DNA from: Lantana camara
Lineage: Eukaryota; Streptophyta; Magnoliopsida; Lamiales; Verbenaceae
Direction: 5' to 3'
NCBI GenBank assembly: GCA_037501455.1
Contig: CM074858.1
Span: 82,186,501 to 82,250,500 of the forward strand
Length of the DNA stretch: 64,000 nt
The notes under the pieces: model-generated
The model's database searches: none
What the model saw: only the letters and a program-made list of their open reading frames with translations
What the model was told of the DNA's origin: nothing
Made by a program: the position numbers and the translations under genes
Shown here: positions 61,539 to 64,000 of the stretch, in pieces
Numbering within the stretch: position 1 is the stretch's first letter
How the letters are laid out: each line of letters begins with the position of its first letter

Positions 61539-64000
61539 TGTAGTGCCCCAAACGGAAGGCACCACATCCCTCGCACCGAGACCCGACCTGTATATGAAAT
61601 GGAAAATCGATTCACGTGCTAACTCACGGCGAACGGGGACTCACTCACTCACTAGGCAAGGCGAGAACTAGAATCTCGAAACCCCACAAGCCAAACAATA
61701 AGATAAAAATGCACGTGCGGAAGCATTTCATATAATCAATCATGAATATAGGTAGCAATTGACGGGTTCAACTAGCATCAATACCTAGTCCCGAAATTTA
61801 AACATAAATCATAAATCATAAACTTTGTGTTTAAACATGTTTCAATATAACTTAAACAAATTACAATGTGCGTGAGGAAAGACTCTGACTTAACTATAAA
61901 ACTTGACCGACACAAAATCCCGCCTAGCACTCCAAAACCTGCAAAAGAACTGAAAACAAAGCCGGGTTCAGTCTATAGGAGATTGGTGGGTATAAAACAG
62001 GGCATACTATATTTATATTTCAGAATGTAAACACCCTCACATGCAAGCTATAATCCCATGCGAGGTTTTAAAATATTTCCCCAAGTGGGGTGAAAACAAA
62101 GGAAAACAACACTCGGGATTACAACGATCAATTTCATTCATTCATTAAAAACATGTAGTCATTTCGTGAGCCCGGCGAGAGGGCGAATTCTCCAACCTCC
62201 ACCTCGTGTGTGCATTTAATCACTCATTCGTTCATTCATTAGTGATCATACCACAGTCATTCATTCATTCGTTCATTAACAATCATATATAATCATTAAC
62301 ATTCATAAACATAAACACTTACACCTTTTTCCTCCGGGTGGTGGACAGGTTAGCAAGACCCGACCAGCTCATTCATTGACCAAAAGGGGTTACATGACTC
62401 CCCAGATGGCACTCAACGTCCATTCCTCGCTAACTCTTAACGAGGTCCGGTTACGCCATCATTGTTTATTGGGACTAGTGCACGGGGATCACCGTCAGCA
62501 CGAGCTTCCCCGGATAGCCACGTACATATAGTCCCGGGCCCCATTAAACATTGTGTTCACTGATCTCGCCAAAACATTGGGTAAGGGTTCATGAAAGAAA
62601 GGTTTACGTTTGATATCATTTACTCGAGAAAAGACTCTATATACGTAGTAAATACCTTTTAGCTTAAAACTTTGCACGTTGGTTTATATAGGGTCGTTTT
62701 AGCTAATAGAAGAGAAACCCACCTTTACATCTTACCGACCAATACCAAGAAGAAAACAAGAGGACTTGAAAGTGTCCTATGAACCCGGCATATCTCTGCC
62801 CTGGAGAAAACTGTACACAAGACGATACAATGCATTCGTGAGACTCAAGACTCTAAATGAACCATATATGACGCACGACAATGCAATGAATGTCTTATGA
62901 TATGCATAAGAGAGTAAGTCATGGCATGGAGATGCATTAAGGCACATAATCAATCATTTCATTCATTCTTGGAGCTTTCATAGTCACTCGGGTTCATATC
63001 TCCCATGTATAGAATCAAATCCATCCATTAATTCCGAACAAAGATCATAACACATATTTCAACAAGTATACAATTCATATGAACCATAAAAGAAAAGATA
63101 AATACGCAAGTAGGGTTCATGTTGATAGCAAAGATCCATATATGCACGTACTTGGAGCATTGCCGACATATTAAATCATAACTTGTAAAATATTCCACGA
63201 AAATCATCATAATTATTATAAATAAGATAACACATTATAGAACATGTTAGTATAGCATAGAAGTCATAAAAGAGGTGGAGGAAGATCAAACAAGCAACGA
63301 AAAACGGAACCGGAGTCATGTGGGTAGGCTGGACAGAATCCACCCCCATAGATTTTTCCAAAGGGAAAAATCAACCCCCATGGATCTGGTCCAGAAGCCC
63401 ACTGACCCAAATCCACCCCCGTGGATTTGGCTCAGTAGCTAAAAAAAACACAACAACAGGGCAAAAAGAAAGGGAAAGGAAAAGAAGCATATTACCAACT
63501 TATAACTGAATAAAAAGCATATAAATATACAGAGATTCATGTCCTAATTCATACAAAAACCGAAGCTAAATCATGAGAGTGGAAGAGATGCTCACAAAGG
63601 TTCATATTCTTCAAGTTTCATGAGAATCCATTAATGGTAACTTACAAATAACTCATTTATCATGCAATATAAGTTCAAGGAAAGTCAAATGGAAGTCTTA
63701 GAACCATATACCATGCTTTATACTAAAAGAAACCACAAGAACTCATGCAAGATTCATTAAAGTTTAACAAACCCTTACTATTCATCATCTTCTCCAATAC
63801 TTGATCAAATCTTGTTGAAATCATGTAATATAGGACTTAAAAGAACCACAATGAGATACACAACATAAAAATGGGATTACCTTTCAAATTGAAGAAGAAA
63901 TGAAGGGAGTATGAGCTCAAATACCCCAAGGTTGAATTGTTTCCTTCTTCCCCCTTTTCTTTCTCTTCCTTTATCTTCTTTCTCTCTCTTTTGGCTAAAT
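61539..64000 (-). repeat. Element E, LTR 3 (partial, cut by the window end)
   Basis: It starts at its 3' end (CACTACA on the - strand) and follows LTRs 1 and 2 closely for 2462 bp up to the window end. It may be the outer 5' LTR or lead into further units. No gene was seen. Confidence 0.9.

Larger units (their letters stand above)
20124..64000 (+). mobile_element. Element B: Tat-lineage Ty3/gypsy retrotransposon, runs off the window
   Basis: A 5' LTR, PBS, gag, protease and part of RT are present. They are split by element C (22060-34388), element D (36744-48355) and element E (from 48823). With the insertions ignored, the parts line up with element A in the same order. RNase H, integrase, any aORF and the 3' LTR would lie beyond 64000. 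The five bases before the LTR, GGACC, are the expected target duplication. Stops in gag and RT show that the copy is dead. Confidence 0.88.
48823..64000 (-). mobile_element. Element E: non-coding Tekay-related (LARD-like) element in tandem, LTR-int-LTR-int-LTR, runs off the window
   Basis: Three LTR copies (48823-51961, 55176-58321, 61539 to beyond 64000) are separated by two internal regions of 3214 and 3217 bp. All read on the - strand. Each internal region has a tRNA-Met PBS at its 5' side and a polypurine tract at its 3' side, but no gag, protease, RT or integrase. The unit period is 6353 and 6363 bp. LTR ends (TGTAACGG to CTACA) and inner blocks match F1 and F2. The target duplication is expected to be TCCTG (48818-48822); its partner is outside the window. 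Confidence 0.88.

Overview
The window is nuclear DNA of a flowering plant, most likely a eudicot. It is a pile of nested Ty3/gypsy LTR retrotransposons with no recognisable host gene. The organism call rests on plant-only lineages (Tat, Athila and Tekay/chromovirus), a CACTA transposon end and AT-rich LTR arms. Nothing in the sequence names a species. The setting looks like repeat-rich, probably heterochromatic, DNA.

Layout. Element A (1-17582, + strand, Tat lineage, 5' end outside the window) carries decayed gag, protease, RT/RNase H, a second archaeal-type RNase H and integrase. It also has an antisense extra ORF (aORF) and a 3' LTR at 16634-17582. Two solo LTRs of Tekay type interrupt it. 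F1 (2821-6359, target duplication CGAGG) splits the RT. F2 (12263-15963, target duplication GTATA) splits the aORF. From 17583 to 20123 there is a spacer with a CACTA end, a tRNA-derived SINE-like stretch, a GA microsatellite and a fold-back element.

Element B (20124 to beyond 64000, + strand, Tat lineage) was inserted into or beside the fold-back and was itself hit three times. Element C (22060-34388, - strand, Athila lineage, target duplication CCTCG) lies in the B gag. Element D (36744-48355, + strand, Tekay chromovirus, target duplication CCAAG) lies in the B RT. Element E (48823 to beyond 64000, - strand) lies further on in the same RT.

D is the only element with an uninterrupted gag-pol frame (40401-44864, 1487 codons plus stop). 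Its two 3463-bp LTRs look identical, so it is young and may be autonomous. C is nearly whole: one gag-pol frame with four stops, and a downstream ORF broken by a 119-bp tandem duplication. E has no gag-pol at all and reads LTR - internal - LTR - internal - LTR. That makes it a non-coding LARD-like relative of Tekay in a head-to-tail array with shared LTRs.

The most unusual signals are: the E array with its hairpin minisatellite next to the polypurine tract; family-specific GC-rich palindromes at a matching place in the related Tekay LTRs; the clusters of GACACGGGCGTGTC-like palindromes in element C; and the split, intron-bearing antisense ORF of element A. No CRISPR array, rRNA gene or functional tRNA gene was seen.
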